NCBI RefSeq assembly: GCF_027158205.1
Contig: NZ_JAPVLU010000020.1
Location: forward strand, 1-64,000
Direction: 5' to 3'
Origin: Streptomyces sp. H39-S7
GTDB taxonomy: Bacteria > Actinomycetota > Actinomycetes > Streptomycetales > Streptomycetaceae
DNA: 64,000 nucleotides
In this document: one piece after another, positions 8,725 through 16,549 of the stretch
How positions within the stretch are numbered: position 1 is the first letter of the stretch
Layout of the letters: the number at the start of each line of letters is the position of its first letter
Position numbers and translations under genes: made by a program
The notes under the pieces: generated by a model
Databases searched by the model: none
Seen by the model: only the letters and a program-made list of their open reading frames with translations
Told to the model about the DNA's origin: nothing

Positions 8725-8883
8725 TCAGCGGCGGGCCTTGGCCCGGTCCAGGGCGGCGATACCGACAGCGGCGAGGGCGATCTGGATGAGCCACTCGATC
8801 CAGTCGACGCCCTTGGTGTCGTCCACCTTCAGCGCGTGCGCGATGGCGGCGCCGATGAACGCCGCCACGATGCCGACCAGAAC
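8725..8883 (-). pseudogene. GlsB/YeaQ/YmgE-type small membrane protein, 5' end missing
   Basis: The residues from VLVGIVAAFIGAAIAHAL through DDTKGVDWIEWLIQIALAAV to the stop match the last two thirds of actinomycete GlsB/YeaQ/YmgE (transglycosylase-associated) proteins, which are about 80-90 aa with three helices. The first helix is missing: upstream of 8883 the reading changes to MYPAPPPHHLIPQR, unlike the family. The break lies just beside the tRNA fragment and terminator at 8945-9006, so a rearrangement at this junction probably removed the 5' end. Confidence 0.6.
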
Positions 8884-8944
8884 CCGTTGAGGGATCAGGT
8901 GGTGCGGCGGTGGTGCGGGGTACACGGATTGGTAGACAACGTGG

Positions 8945-8971
8945 AAGGCCCAGGTCGCTGATCTGGGCCTT
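8945..8971 (-). terminator. terminator of the tRNA-like fragment
   Basis: AAGGCCCAG and CTGGGCCTT pair over nine bases (twelve with one wobble) around a short loop. On the minus strand it lies directly after the tRNA 3' end, the usual place for a tRNA gene terminator. Confidence 0.65.
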
Positions 8972-8976
8972 TGTTG

Positions 8977-9006
8977 TGGAGGGAGTGACGGGAATCGAAC
9001 CCGCGC
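8977..9006 (-). other. tRNA 3' end fragment with encoded CCA; likely old attachment site
   Basis: On the minus strand the bases read GCGGGTTCGATTCCCGT, a T-arm with the conserved TTCGATT loop. They are followed by CACTCCC (3' acceptor strand), discriminator T and CCA. A 5' acceptor strand GGGAGTG and an anticodon arm cannot be found in the bases upstream (9007-9080), so only the 3' third of the tRNA is present. Such remnants with the gene's own terminator are what tyrosine-recombinase integration into a tRNA gene leaves behind. I could not assign the amino acid. Confidence 0.6.
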
Positions 9007-9595
9007 TCTGAGCTTGGGGAATCCTGGAAAGGGGCAGGTAGCGCAACCTTTCTGACCTGGGCAGACGCCTGTTGCGACTGGGCTGAGGACATCCTGCCTT
9101 GACCGTCGTTGACCATGGCTATCCGACCGAGGTGGTGCGCAGGTGGTGCAAGGTGGTGCGGCTCTTCGCAGTACGCCGCGTCGCCCGCAACGTGCTGCGA
9201 CGTCTGGGCTCCCGCCATGACCGCGGACGCAAACGAACGGTTCCGCACCTGCATGTCATTCACGGTTCGAAGCCTTCCAGGGAAATGTTTTTGCGCCCTC
9301 TTGCGTCGCTGTTCTCTAAGCCGAGGAGGGGGGTGTCGTGTCTGAAGCTGTTCCGAACGACGAAAAGCGCCGTGACCGAGGTCATGCCGCGCCCTGCTGA
9401 GGTCGAGGCGGATGTGCAGGGCCTCGTCGAGGTGCACATGGAGACGCTGCTGGGGTCCGAATCCTTGCGACCGAGTACGGCGCGGGGCCCGTCGTCCCAG
9501 TCGATGCAGGTGGACGACGCGCTGGCCCGGGACTTCGGCACGGGAGCGCCCAACCTAGTGGTGATCGTCTCCGGGCGGGCTCCTTGCGGGATTGG
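9007..9595. other. no intact gene; remnant DNA next to the tRNA fragment
   Basis: I see no convincing coding frame. A short plus-strand piece around 9400-9460 (EVEADVQGLVEVHMETLLG) resembles the N-terminus of actinomycete NucS-like or DUF91-type proteins and then continues out of frame as VRILATEYGAGPV. It may be a decayed copy of such a gene; this is a weak call. The tract 9130-9170 repeats GGTGGTGC several times. Confidence 0.35.
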
Positions 9596-10225
9596 TCAGC
9601 TGCGTCGCAGGACGGCCCAGCTGCCCCACCCCGCTTCGGATTGCGTTGCCCGCCAGTCTCCGGGCAGGGCGGCGGCCACGTCGCCGGCCGGCAGGTAGAG
9701 CGGTCCGTCCTGGCCGAGCTGGTTGATCCACAGCAGCACGCCGTCCGGGGACAGCACCCGGGCGATCTCGGTGGGGAAGAGCAGCATGTCGATCGTGGCG
9801 ACAGCAGCGACCGATGCGTCGGCTACGGGCAGTGCGCTCGCGTCTGCGCGGACGCGGGTTGGAGAGCGTCCGGCTGCCTGGCGGAGCATCTGCTCGGACA
9901 GATCGAGGCTGATCACTGTAGGGAAGGTGGACGCGAGGAGCGGACTGAACTGGCCGGTTCCGGAGCCGATTTCCAGGCACGGGGCGTACGGCAGGGGGCC
10001 GCCGCGGGTGAGGGCGTCGCGCAGTGGGTCGTCACGGCCGGTGGCTTCGGTGGTGTCCCACACGGGGGCGAGCTGGTCGAACAGTCCGGAAAGGAAGTCT
10101 GCCTCCGCGGCGGTCCAGGGGCGGCGGCCGGCGGCTAGATCTTGGGCGAAGACGCGGAATGCGTCTGCTGTGTGTTTCGGGGGCAACGGTTTGCCATCCG
10201 GGCTGGGAAGGATGCGCGGCAGCAT
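9596..10225 (-). CDS. class I SAM-dependent methyltransferase
   Basis: The 209-aa protein has motif I CLEIGSGTGQFSPLLAS, strand-2 VISLDLSEQMLRQA, motif II around ASVAAVATIDMLLFP and ARVLSPDGVLLWINQ as the post-motif strand. It starts MLPRILPSPDGKPLPPK, a proline-rich lead-in. It is the first gene after the remnant zone and is followed, in the same direction but 150 bases away, by the permease operon's end, so it may be transcribed alone. The substrate is unknown; the short length and lack of extra domains suggest a small molecule. Confidence 0.75.
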   Translation of the reverse strand: MLPRILPSPDGKPLPPKHTADAFRVFAQDLAAGRRPWTAAEADFLSGLFDQLAPVWDTTEATGRDDPLRDALTRGGPLPYAPCLEIGSGTGQFSPLLASTFPTVISLDLSEQMLRQAAGRSPTRVRADASALPVADASVAAVATIDMLLFPTEIARVLSPDGVLLWINQLGQDGPLYLPAGDVAAALPGDWRATQSEAGWGSWAVLRRS

Positions 10226-10376
10226 GGAACTCTTCTCTCCGGTTGAGCACCGTTGGGCGGTTCGGGAACGGAGTCAGGGCGGAATGCCGAGCCCACTCTT
10301 GGGCGGAGGCTTCATGGCGGTAGTCCGGCATTTGCGCCGAACTCCATCCCGGGGGACCCGTGCGGAAGTGGCGACG

Positions 10377-11606
10377 TCAGGCGTGGCCGGGGTGGTCACC
10401 GCGGTCAGCCTTGTGGGTGTGGTGCTGGCCGTGGTGTTGGGCGCCACCGCCGTCGTGATCATGCCCGGAGCTGGGGGAACCGCCCATCATGCGGAGCATG
10501 TCCCGTCCGCCGGTACGGAGGAATCGGATGAGGAGGGCTGCGGCGAGGAGGAGGAAGGCGATGTTGAGGAAGGTGGTGTAGTTCCAGGTGACACCTTCCA
10601 TGGGGATTTTCGCGTCGGCCTGGTCGGGGATGAGGCCGAGGCCGCCGAAGGTGAACTCCACGATGTAACCGGCTATGACGGTGGCGAGGTAGAACGTGCC
10701 GAGCAGGAACAGAGCCATCTTGGCGCCGTAGTACTTCCGGTAGATGTTGAGGATCGGCAGGATCAGCAGGTCGGCGAAGATGAAGGCGACGACGCCGCCG
10801 AAGCTGATGCCGCCTTTCCACAGGACCACCGCCAGGGGTACGTTGCCGATCGAGCAGACGAACGAGGCGATCGCGACGAGCGGACCGATGATCGGCCCCC
10901 ACAGCTTGGATGCCAGCGGGTGGCCCTCGAAGAAGAACGTGCGCCAGAACGAGTCAGGCACCCAGGCGGCGATGGCTCCGGCGATGAGCAGGCCGATCAC
11001 CAGGTCGCGCAGGATCGCCGCCCACTCCATGACGAAGACGTGGGCGGTGGAGGTGAAGCCCTCGCGGGAGAGCAGCCGGCGGGCGAAGGAGCCCTCACGC
11101 TGGACGGACATGTCCATCGCGGCGTGACCCTCCATCGAGCCGGCCCGCCCCTGTTCGGCCTGTTCGCGTGCCTCGTGCAGGAGTTTGTCGCGCAGGAACA
11201 GCCGGAACAGCACGGCCAGAACGACGATCATGATGGGGCCGCCGACGAACTCCGCCGCGGTGAACTGCCAGCCCATCAGCAAGGCGAGGATGACGCCGAG
11301 TTCGACGACGAGGTTGGTGGAGGCGATCTCGAAGGCCATCGCGGCGGTGAAGTTGGCGCCCTTGCGGAACAAGGAGCGGGCCAGTGCCACGGCGGCGTAG
11401 GAGCACGAGGAGGAGGCGGCGCCGAGCCCGGCGGCGATGGCCAGGGTGCGGGGGCGGTCATCTCCGAGCAGCGAGACGACGGTGGATTTACGGACGACCG
11501 CCTGGACGACGGCGGACAGGGCGAACCCCAGGATCAGGGCCCAGGTGATCTCCCAGGTCATGGAACCGGCGATCGACAGTGCGTGCAGTACGGCGTGGAT
11601 CATCCC
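10377..11606 (-). CDS. DUF318-family (YraQ/ArsP-like) permease with His-rich tail
   Basis: The 409-aa integral membrane protein has about eight helices. The family's two conserved blocks are present: AASSSCSYAAVALARSLF in the first half and ASFVCSIGNVPLAVVLW in the second, each with its single Cys. A charged cytoplasmic loop (REQAEQGRAGSMEG) links the halves. The tail is rich in His (HDHDGGGAQHHGQHHTH), suggesting metal binding. The ATG at 11606 (MIHAVLHAL) has GGAAGG upstream; the longer reading lacks family support. It is last in a minus-strand operon after the DUF6153 and lipoprotein genes, behind a CsoR-like site, so a role in copper or another soft metal is likely. Confidence 0.8.
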   Translation of the reverse strand, partial: GMIHAVLHALSIAGSMTWEITWALILGFALSAVVQAVVRKSTVVSLLGDDRPRTLAIAAGLGAASSSCSYAAVALARSLFRKGANFTAAMAFEIASTNLVVELGVILALLMGWQFTAAEFVGGPIMIVVLAVLFRLFLRDKLLHEAREQAEQGRAGSMEGHAAMDMSVQREGSFARRLLSREGFTSTAHVFVMEWAAILRDLVIGLLIAGAIAAWVPDSFWRTFFFEGHPLASKLWGPIIGPLVAIASFVCSIGNVPLAVVLWKGGISFGGVVAFIFADLLILPILNIYRKYYGAKMALFLLGTFYLATVIAGYIVEFTFGGLGLIPDQADAKIPMEGVTWNYTTFLNIAFLLLAAALLIRFLRTGGRDMLRMMGGSPSSGHDHDGGGAQHHGQHHTHKADRGDHPGHA

Positions 11607-11723
11607 TGGAGCCTTCCGAGGCGAGCACGACATAGGACCCACCGACACGCCGCACCGGTGAGGTGCGGCGAGGCGGGGGTTTAGCAGGGGCACCAGCCGC
11701 GTGAGGTGGCACCCCGCGCGGGG

Positions 11724-12650
11724 TCAGCCGACTTTGAGGGTCAGGGCGGCGGTATGGAGCTTGCCGCCGGTCTGGAACTGCAGGAACAGCCGCCAGTTCC
11801 CCGAGGTCGGCAGCTCCGCGTTGAACGACAGCTCCGGTCCGCCGTGGTCGCCGTTGACCTTGGTGGTCGGGTGCAGGTGCGCGAACGCGGTGTCGCCCCC
11901 GTGGAAGGCGGTCAGGTGCGCGTACGTGTCGAGGTAGGGCTGGAGATCGGTGACGGGCTTGCCGGCCTTGGTGACGGTGACAGCCAGCGGGTGCTCCATC
12001 CCGGCCATCGGCTCGCCCTTGACGGTGACGGTGTATCCGTCGACATCCGCGGTCTTGGCGGCGGCAGGCAGCGGCGCCTTCGTCTCGGCACCGGGCACGG
12101 TGACGGTGCGAGACAGGACAAACGCGGTGCTCTTCCCGGCCCCGCTGTCAGGCGTGAAGGAGGCGAACATCCTCCAGGAGCCGGGCGCGAGCGTGTCCAG
12201 GGGGGCGGTCCAGGTGCCGTCGGCGGCCATGGTCGGGTGGATGTGCTGGAAGCCGGTCAGGTCGGAGCGGATCGCGTAGAAGTGCATCCGCTTGGTCTGG
12301 TCGACGGCGAACGTGGTGACGGGCTTTCCGTCCGGGCCGGTGACCGCGAACCGGTAGGGGGCCGGCTTGCCGGCCGTCAGGGTCGTGTCCTGGCTGGTGA
12401 TGCGGTAGCCGTCCTTGTTGTCTGCGAGGCCGTTGCCGGCAGCCAGGTGATCCATTCCGGGCATGTCGCCCATCGAGGGCGGGGCGCTCGCCGGGGAGGA
12501 GACGGTCGGCTTGGCGCCGTGGTCCATGCCCGGCATCGATGAGGAATCGCTGGACGAGCCGCAGGCCACCAGGGTCACCGCCAGGACAGCGGCGGTGCCG
12601 GCGGCCGCAAGGGCACGACGGCGCACGGTGGGCCGGGAAGAAGTGAACAT
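11724..12650 (-). CDS. secreted lipoprotein with two HxHP repeats, probable metal binding
   Basis: The 308-aa product starts with an arginine-rich n-region, a hydrophobic stretch and the lipobox LVAC (TLVACGSSSDSSS), so it should be lipid-anchored on the outer face. A Met/His motif (MPGMDHGAK, MPGMDH) occurs twice near the N-terminus. Two beta-rich halves then follow, each with the same motif: FQHIHPTMAADG and FAHLHPTTKVNG. This duplication points to two copies of one fold binding Cu or Ag through Met and His. The start is the ATG at 12650. It lies between DUF6153 and the DUF318 permease and probably hands metal to or from the permease. Confidence 0.75.
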   Translation of the reverse strand: MFTSSRPTVRRRALAAAGTAAVLAVTLVACGSSSDSSSMPGMDHGAKPTVSSPASAPPSMGDMPGMDHLAAGNGLADNKDGYRITSQDTTLTAGKPAPYRFAVTGPDGKPVTTFAVDQTKRMHFYAIRSDLTGFQHIHPTMAADGTWTAPLDTLAPGSWRMFASFTPDSGAGKSTAFVLSRTVTVPGAETKAPLPAAAKTADVDGYTVTVKGEPMAGMEHPLAVTVTKAGKPVTDLQPYLDTYAHLTAFHGGDTAFAHLHPTTKVNGDHGGPELSFNAELPTSGNWRLFLQFQTGGKLHTAALTLKVG

Positions 12651-12754
12651 GTGAAGGGTCTTTCCGGGTGGGCGCACCACGCTGGGCGGGGGCGCGGGAA
12701 TGAGCAGGACTCGTTGCTGGGCCCGGGGGACGTCCGGGTTCCGGCGGGGTCCTG

Positions 12755-13195
12755 TCAGGTCCGCGCGATACACACCTGGAGCAGCAGACTTCGCCCGCCC
12801 GGCGGCGGTGGGCCGCGCCGCCCGGTTCGGCCGGGGATCAGAGGCTGACCTGCGAGGAGGCTGGCCGCCAGCACGACGACGGCCACCAGGCCAGATGACG
12901 GCAATGGGGTGCGGTCGCGTGCGGGGGTCGACACGCACATCGCCCCGTCCCTCTGCGGCGCGCCGGAAGCATGCTGGGCGTGCCGGCCTGTGTGTGTCAT
13001 CGCCGGTGACAGCGATGAGGCCGTTGCGGCGACGTCATGGCCTTCGGGCATGGGGGCGGTGGCGGACATCGCACCGTGGCAGCCTTCGGCGGCGGTGGCC
13101 GGGGAGCCGTGCATGAGGAACAGGCCGAACAGGACCGCGCAGAGCGCGAGCAACCGGGCGATGCCCCGCCTGTGCGCCTGTCCGGTTCCTGTCAC
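12755..13195 (-). CDS. DUF6153-type small membrane/exported protein
   Basis: The 146-aa protein has a signal-like helix (LLALCAVLFGLFLMHGSPATA), a His/Cys/Met-rich outer part (CHGAM, MPEGHD, HTGRHAQH, GAMC) and a second helix (SGLVAVVVLAASLLAGQ). It ends in a basic tail finishing LLLQVCIART. The overall plan, one Cys-His segment between two helices, is shared with the proteins at 17788-18213 and 19312-19713. It opens the operon with the lipoprotein and permease and has a CsoR-like palindrome 50 bases upstream. Function is unknown; metal sensing or shuttling at the membrane is inference. Confidence 0.65.
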   Translation of the reverse strand: MTGTGQAHRRGIARLLALCAVLFGLFLMHGSPATAAEGCHGAMSATAPMPEGHDVAATASSLSPAMTHTGRHAQHASGAPQRDGAMCVSTPARDRTPLPSSGLVAVVVLAASLLAGQPLIPGRTGRRGPPPPGGRSLLLQVCIART

Positions 13196-13248
13196 TGCTG
13201 GTTCCTTCCCTCATGTCGTCGAGCGTGCCCGTTAGCCGCTTGAACGAC

Positions 13249-13267
13249 GATACCCCGGCCGGGTATC
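13249..13267. promoter_or_regulatory. CsoR-like operator before the DUF6153-lipoprotein-permease operon
   Basis: GATACCC-CGGCC-GGGTATC has seven-base perfect arms around a GC core. It matches the TACCCC...GGGGTA pattern of the two CsoR sites near the csoR and copZ genes in this window. It lies 54 bases upstream of the first codon at 13195. Confidence 0.55.
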
Positions 13268-13319
13268 CCTCTGTCGGTCGAATCTCGCTACTGCGACCAC
13301 GGGCGCATCCTCTGGGCCG

Positions 13320-14423
13320 TCATGCCGCGTGGTGGGCCAGGGCGGCGTGAGGGTCGCCGCTGTGGGTGGTGTGGTCGGTGTGCACGGTGGCGGCGGTCAG
13401 CCGGGGGACGGCGTGGATCAGGGCGTGCTCGGCCGCCACGGCCAGGGCGTGTGCCTTTACGACGGTGAGCTGGGGGTCGACGACGATGTCAGCCTCGGCG
13501 CGCAGCGCATGGCCGATCCATCGCATACGGACCTGCCCGACGTCGCGGACGCCGTCCACGGCGCGCAGTGCGTTCTCGGCGGTGTCGACCAGGGCGGGGT
13601 CGACGGCGTCCATGAGGCGGCGGAAGACCTCCTTGGCGGCGTCCTTGAGGACCATGAGGATCGCGGCGGTGATCAGCAGGCCGACGATTGGGTCAGCCAG
13701 GCGCCAGCCGATCGCGGCACCCGCGGCGCCGAGCAGGACGGCCAGGGAGGTGAAGCCGTCGGTGCGGGCGTGCAGGCCGTCGGCGACCAGGGCGGCGGAG
13801 CCGATCTTGCGGCCGGTGCGGATGCGGTAGCGGGCCACCCATTCGTTGCCGATGAAGCCGATGACCGCGGCGGCTGCGACCCAGGGCAGGTGGGTGATGT
13901 CCTGCGGGTTCAGGAGGCGGTCGATGGCGGTGTAGGCGGCCAGGGCGGAGGAGGCGGTGATGGTGAGCAGGATGGCGATGCCGGCCAGGTCCTCGGCGCG
14001 GCCGAAGCCGTAGGTGAAGCGGCGGGTTGCAGCCCGGCGGCCGAGGAGGAAGGCGATGCCCAGCGGTACGGCGGTCAGGGCGTCGGCAGCGTTGTGGATC
14101 GTGTCGCCGAGCAGCGCCACCGATCCGGAGAGGGCGAAGACGAGGGCCTGGAGCACGGTCGTGATGCCAAGGACGGCTAGTGAGATCCACAGTGTCCGCA
14201 TGCCCTCGGCGGAGGACTCCATCGCAGAGTCGACCTTGTCCGCCGCCTCATGGGAATGCGGCGTGACCACATGCGCGAGGCGGTGCTTGATCTGTGACCA
14301 CCGGCCCGAACCGTGAGCCCCGTGGAAGTGGGCGGATCCTTGATCAGCCTGGGCGTGGCTGTGGCCGCCGGGCGGTGCGTGGTCGTGGCGGTGGGGCTCG
14401 GAGGTCGGGCTCGTCTCGCTCAC
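13320..14423 (-). CDS. cation diffusion facilitator (CDF) metal exporter with His-rich N-terminus
   Basis: The 367-aa protein has six helices. The metal site is formed by HNAADALTAV in helix 2 and DGLHARTDGFTSLAV in helix 5, both giving the HxxxD pair typical of Zn/Co/Ni CDF members. The first 60 residues hold many His (HRHDHAPPGGHSHAQ, HSHEAADK), probably a metal buffer. A cytoplasmic ferredoxin-like dimer domain follows helix 6, and the tail is HTDHTTHSGDPHAALAHHAA. It uses metal/proton exchange at the membrane. It starts at GTG 14423 and is divergent from an ArsR regulator with a dyad in between. The DmeF/CzcD subgroup fits; Zn, Co or Ni cannot be told apart here. Confidence 0.85.
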   Translation of the reverse strand: MSETSPTSEPHRHDHAPPGGHSHAQADQGSAHFHGAHGSGRWSQIKHRLAHVVTPHSHEAADKVDSAMESSAEGMRTLWISLAVLGITTVLQALVFALSGSVALLGDTIHNAADALTAVPLGIAFLLGRRAATRRFTYGFGRAEDLAGIAILLTITASSALAAYTAIDRLLNPQDITHLPWVAAAAVIGFIGNEWVARYRIRTGRKIGSAALVADGLHARTDGFTSLAVLLGAAGAAIGWRLADPIVGLLITAAILMVLKDAAKEVFRRLMDAVDPALVDTAENALRAVDGVRDVGQVRMRWIGHALRAEADIVVDPQLTVVKAHALAVAAEHALIHAVPRLTAATVHTDHTTHSGDPHAALAHHAA

Positions 14424-14467
14424 GGCAATACACGCCTTTCAGGTCAGGGGCCGACGCGGCGGACCGG

Positions 14468-14516
14468 TTGGACACCGGACGCTCACTCCACCATTATGTG
14501 CGTATGAGTGCACGCA
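14468..14516 (+). promoter_or_regulatory. promoter of arsR-like gene with overlapping dyad
   Basis: TTGGAC (14468-14473) and CATTAT (14492-14497) are 18 bases apart, a plausible vegetative promoter whose start would fall at or near the ATG at 14504, giving a leaderless message. TGCGT-N8-ACGCA (14499-14516) is a dyad over the start codon and a candidate ArsR operator. The CDF gene is transcribed the other way from 14423. Confidence 0.4.
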
Positions 14517-14860
14517 TGCACCTATCAGGTGCGCATGACCCGCAAGAGCGCCACGAGGGCGAGCGGTTCACCGTGGCCGCGGAGGTCTTGGGGCTACTGG
14601 CCGACCGCACCCGCCTAGCTCTGCTGGAGCGCCTCGCCGCGGGCGAGGCGGATGTGACGACGCTCACCGAGGCGTGCGGGGTGGCGCGGCCGTCGGTGAG
14701 CCAGCACCTGGCCCGGCTGCGCCTGGCCGGGCTGGTCATTACCCGCAAGGAAGGGCGCCGGGTTATTTACGCGCTGCGGCACGGACACCTCAAGCGTCTG
14801 GTCGACGAAGCCCTCGGCGTTGCCGACCACCAGCTCGGCAACCTCCCGCCCCACGACTGA
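14504..14860 (+). CDS. ArsR/SmtB-family metal-responsive repressor
   Basis: The 118-aa protein has the family winged helix: VLGLLADRTRLALLERLAAG, then VTTLTEACGVARPSVSQHLARL as the recognition helix and RKEGRRVIYALRHGHLKRLV as the wing and last helix. The last helix holds HGH and ends GVADHQLGNLPPHD, close to the DxH...H pattern of the alpha-5 zinc site in SmtB/CzrA/NmtR-type sensors. No ELCVC site is present in the recognition helix, so an alpha-5 type Zn, Co or Ni sensor is more likely than Cd/As. It is divergent from the CDF exporter, its likely target. Confidence 0.85.
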   Translation: MSARMHLSGAHDPQERHEGERFTVAAEVLGLLADRTRLALLERLAAGEADVTTLTEACGVARPSVSQHLARLRLAGLVITRKEGRRVIYALRHGHLKRLVDEALGVADHQLGNLPPHD

Positions 14861-15271
14861 CGGGCCTTCGACTGATCAGAGGGCGAGCGCCATCAAGATC
14901 TCGTCCCGGTCGTCGCCGGGGGCCAGCCGCAGCGCGCCGGGCCACCGGCCGCTCGAGCCGGCTGTAGAAGTTCTCCCAGCCCACGTCCGCGCGTGCGGCC
15001 AGGCGCAGCTGCTGCAGGCCCATGTCCGCCTGCGCTGATTCCCGGGCCCGCTTCATCAGTAGCCGCCGGGCAGGAACGGGAAGCCCACCGCATCGCCCGC
15101 GTTGCCACCTCGACCCAGCACTTGCCCAGCTCCCGCCGCCGCTGTGCGTGCACGTGGGTCGGGCGGGTGTCCTGCGAGAGCTCCAGGGCGTCGTGCTGGG
15201 TCATGAGGGGCAGTCGTCCAGAGACCTCTGACAGCTGCCGAGCCGCTCGTCAGGGGTCTCGGGACGGCGGG
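14861..15271. other. no intact gene; possible decayed minus-strand frame
   Basis: On the minus strand, MTQHDALELSQDTRPTHVHA starts near 15204 and continues to CWVEVATRAMRWASRS, then appears to shift frame near 15060 into MKRARESAQADMGLQQLRLA and VGWENFYSRLERPVAR. The two halves together look like one protein of about 130 aa broken by a frameshift. I do not recognise the family. Confidence 0.3.
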
Positions 15272-16549
15272 TCAGGCCGGGGCGGGCGCTGTGGCCGGCG
15301 CGGGGTGCAGGTGCCCGGTGCGGCGCAACCCGGTCAGGGCAGTGGCGCAGCCGAGCCCGAGTGCGGTCAGGGCAGTCCAGGGCAGCCACGGGGTGTTCGT
15401 GCGGGCGGCGGCGTCGAACAGGGCGCCTACGGCGAGGTTTCCGCCGGCGACGGCGATGCCGGCCACGGTGCTGTAGGCGCCGTAGTAGGTGGCGATCATC
15501 CGGTCGCCCGCGAGGCGGACCAGCGTGTCCATCTCGAACGGATACAGCAGCGCGGACCCCGCGGCCAGCAGCGCCGCGCACACCACCAGCCCCGCGAGCC
15601 CGAGCACGGCGGCCAGACCGTCAGCGGCACGGTGGGGGCCTGGCAGCAGCGGCAGGAACGCCGCCCCCATCACGGCCAGACCAATCGCGATGGCCTTCGG
15701 CGCGTCCAGTCGTTTGCGCGCCCAGTCGGTGAGCCGCAGCTGGCCGACGACCGCGACCAGGGCGGACACGGCGAAGACCACGCCCATCGCGGTACTGCTG
15801 CCGTCGCCGAGCAGGGTGCGGGCCTGAAGGGGAAGGGCGAGGTAGGTCTGGAAGGCCAGCAGATAGGAGCCAGCCATCGCGGCCGAGAACAGCACGAAGG
15901 GTCGGTTGCAGCCGATCGCCCGCCAGTCCGCGGCGACCCCCCGCCACCCGCGCTCACGGTGCGGGTCCGGTGCCGGGCGCCGTTGTGGCAGAGCGCGGGC
16001 CTGCACCACCGCGAGGACCGCGAAGATGACGGCCGCCACTGTGCACACCAGCGGGAAGTCGAAGGTGAGCAGGGCCAGTCCGGCGAGCGGACCGAGCAGG
16101 ATGCCCGCCTGGTAGAAGACGTTGAAGCAGGAGAACGCCTCCACCCGCCGCTCCCCTGCCCCGTCCGCCAGGTAGGCGCGTACCGCCGGGTTGAACAGGG
16201 CTCCGGCGAAGCCGGTGGCGGCGCAGGCGATGATCAGGGCGGGCAGGGTGTCGGCGACGGCCAGAAGTGCGAACGCCCCCGTCCGCAGGGCGCAGCCGGT
16301 AAGGATCATCGGCTTGTAGCCGATCCGGTCGGCCAGGGTTCCGCCCAGCCAGAACATGCCCTGCTGGGACAGATTGCGTACGCCCAGCACCAGGCCGACC
16401 GCCCACGCGGCCAGGCCCAAGCCGTGCGCGAGGTGGTCGGCGAGGTAGGGCATGAGCATGTAGAAGCCGAGGTTGATGCCGAACTGGTTGACCATCAGCA
16501 GCTGCATGCCGGTGTCGAAGGAGCGCATCTGGGCGCGCAGCCGCCTCAC
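15272..16549 (-). CDS. MFS transporter paired with Cds1-like enzyme
   Basis: The 425-aa protein has twelve helices of the major facilitator fold. The loop 2-3 motif is seen as [17 protein letters not shown], the usual 'G.laDr.Grr' signature. Its start is GTG at 16549, overlapping the TGA of the upstream enzyme gene (GTGA), so the two are translationally coupled. The position behind a cysteine desulfhydrase-type enzyme suggests it exports a product of, or imports a substrate for, that enzyme; cysteine or a cysteine-derived metabolite is a guess. The C-terminus is proline/alanine-rich and featureless. Confidence 0.8.
   Translation of the reverse strand: MRRLRAQMRSFDTGMQLLMVNQFGINLGFYMLMPYLADHLAHGLGLAAWAVGLVLGVRNLSQQGMFWLGGTLADRIGYKPMILTGCALRTGAFALLAVADTLPALIIACAATGFAGALFNPAVRAYLADGAGERRVEAFSCFNVFYQAGILLGPLAGLALLTFDFPLVCTVAAVIFAVLAVVQARALPQRRPAPDPHRERGWRGVAADWRAIGCNRPFVLFSAAMAGSYLLAFQTYLALPLQARTLLGDGSSTAMGVVFAVSALVAVVGQLRLTDWARKRLDAPKAIAIGLAVMGAAFLPLLPGPHRAADGLAAVLGLAGLVVCAALLAAGSALLYPFEMDTLVRLAGDRMIATYYGAYSTVAGIAVAGGNLAVGALFDAAARTNTPWLPWTALTALGLGCATALTGLRRTGHLHPAPATAPAPA

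Noticed and set aside
9723-11684. Plus-strand open frame of about 650 codons opposite the methyltransferase and permease
   Set aside because: Its Glu/Asp/Gly-rich text mirrors the hydrophobic codons of the permease on the other strand.
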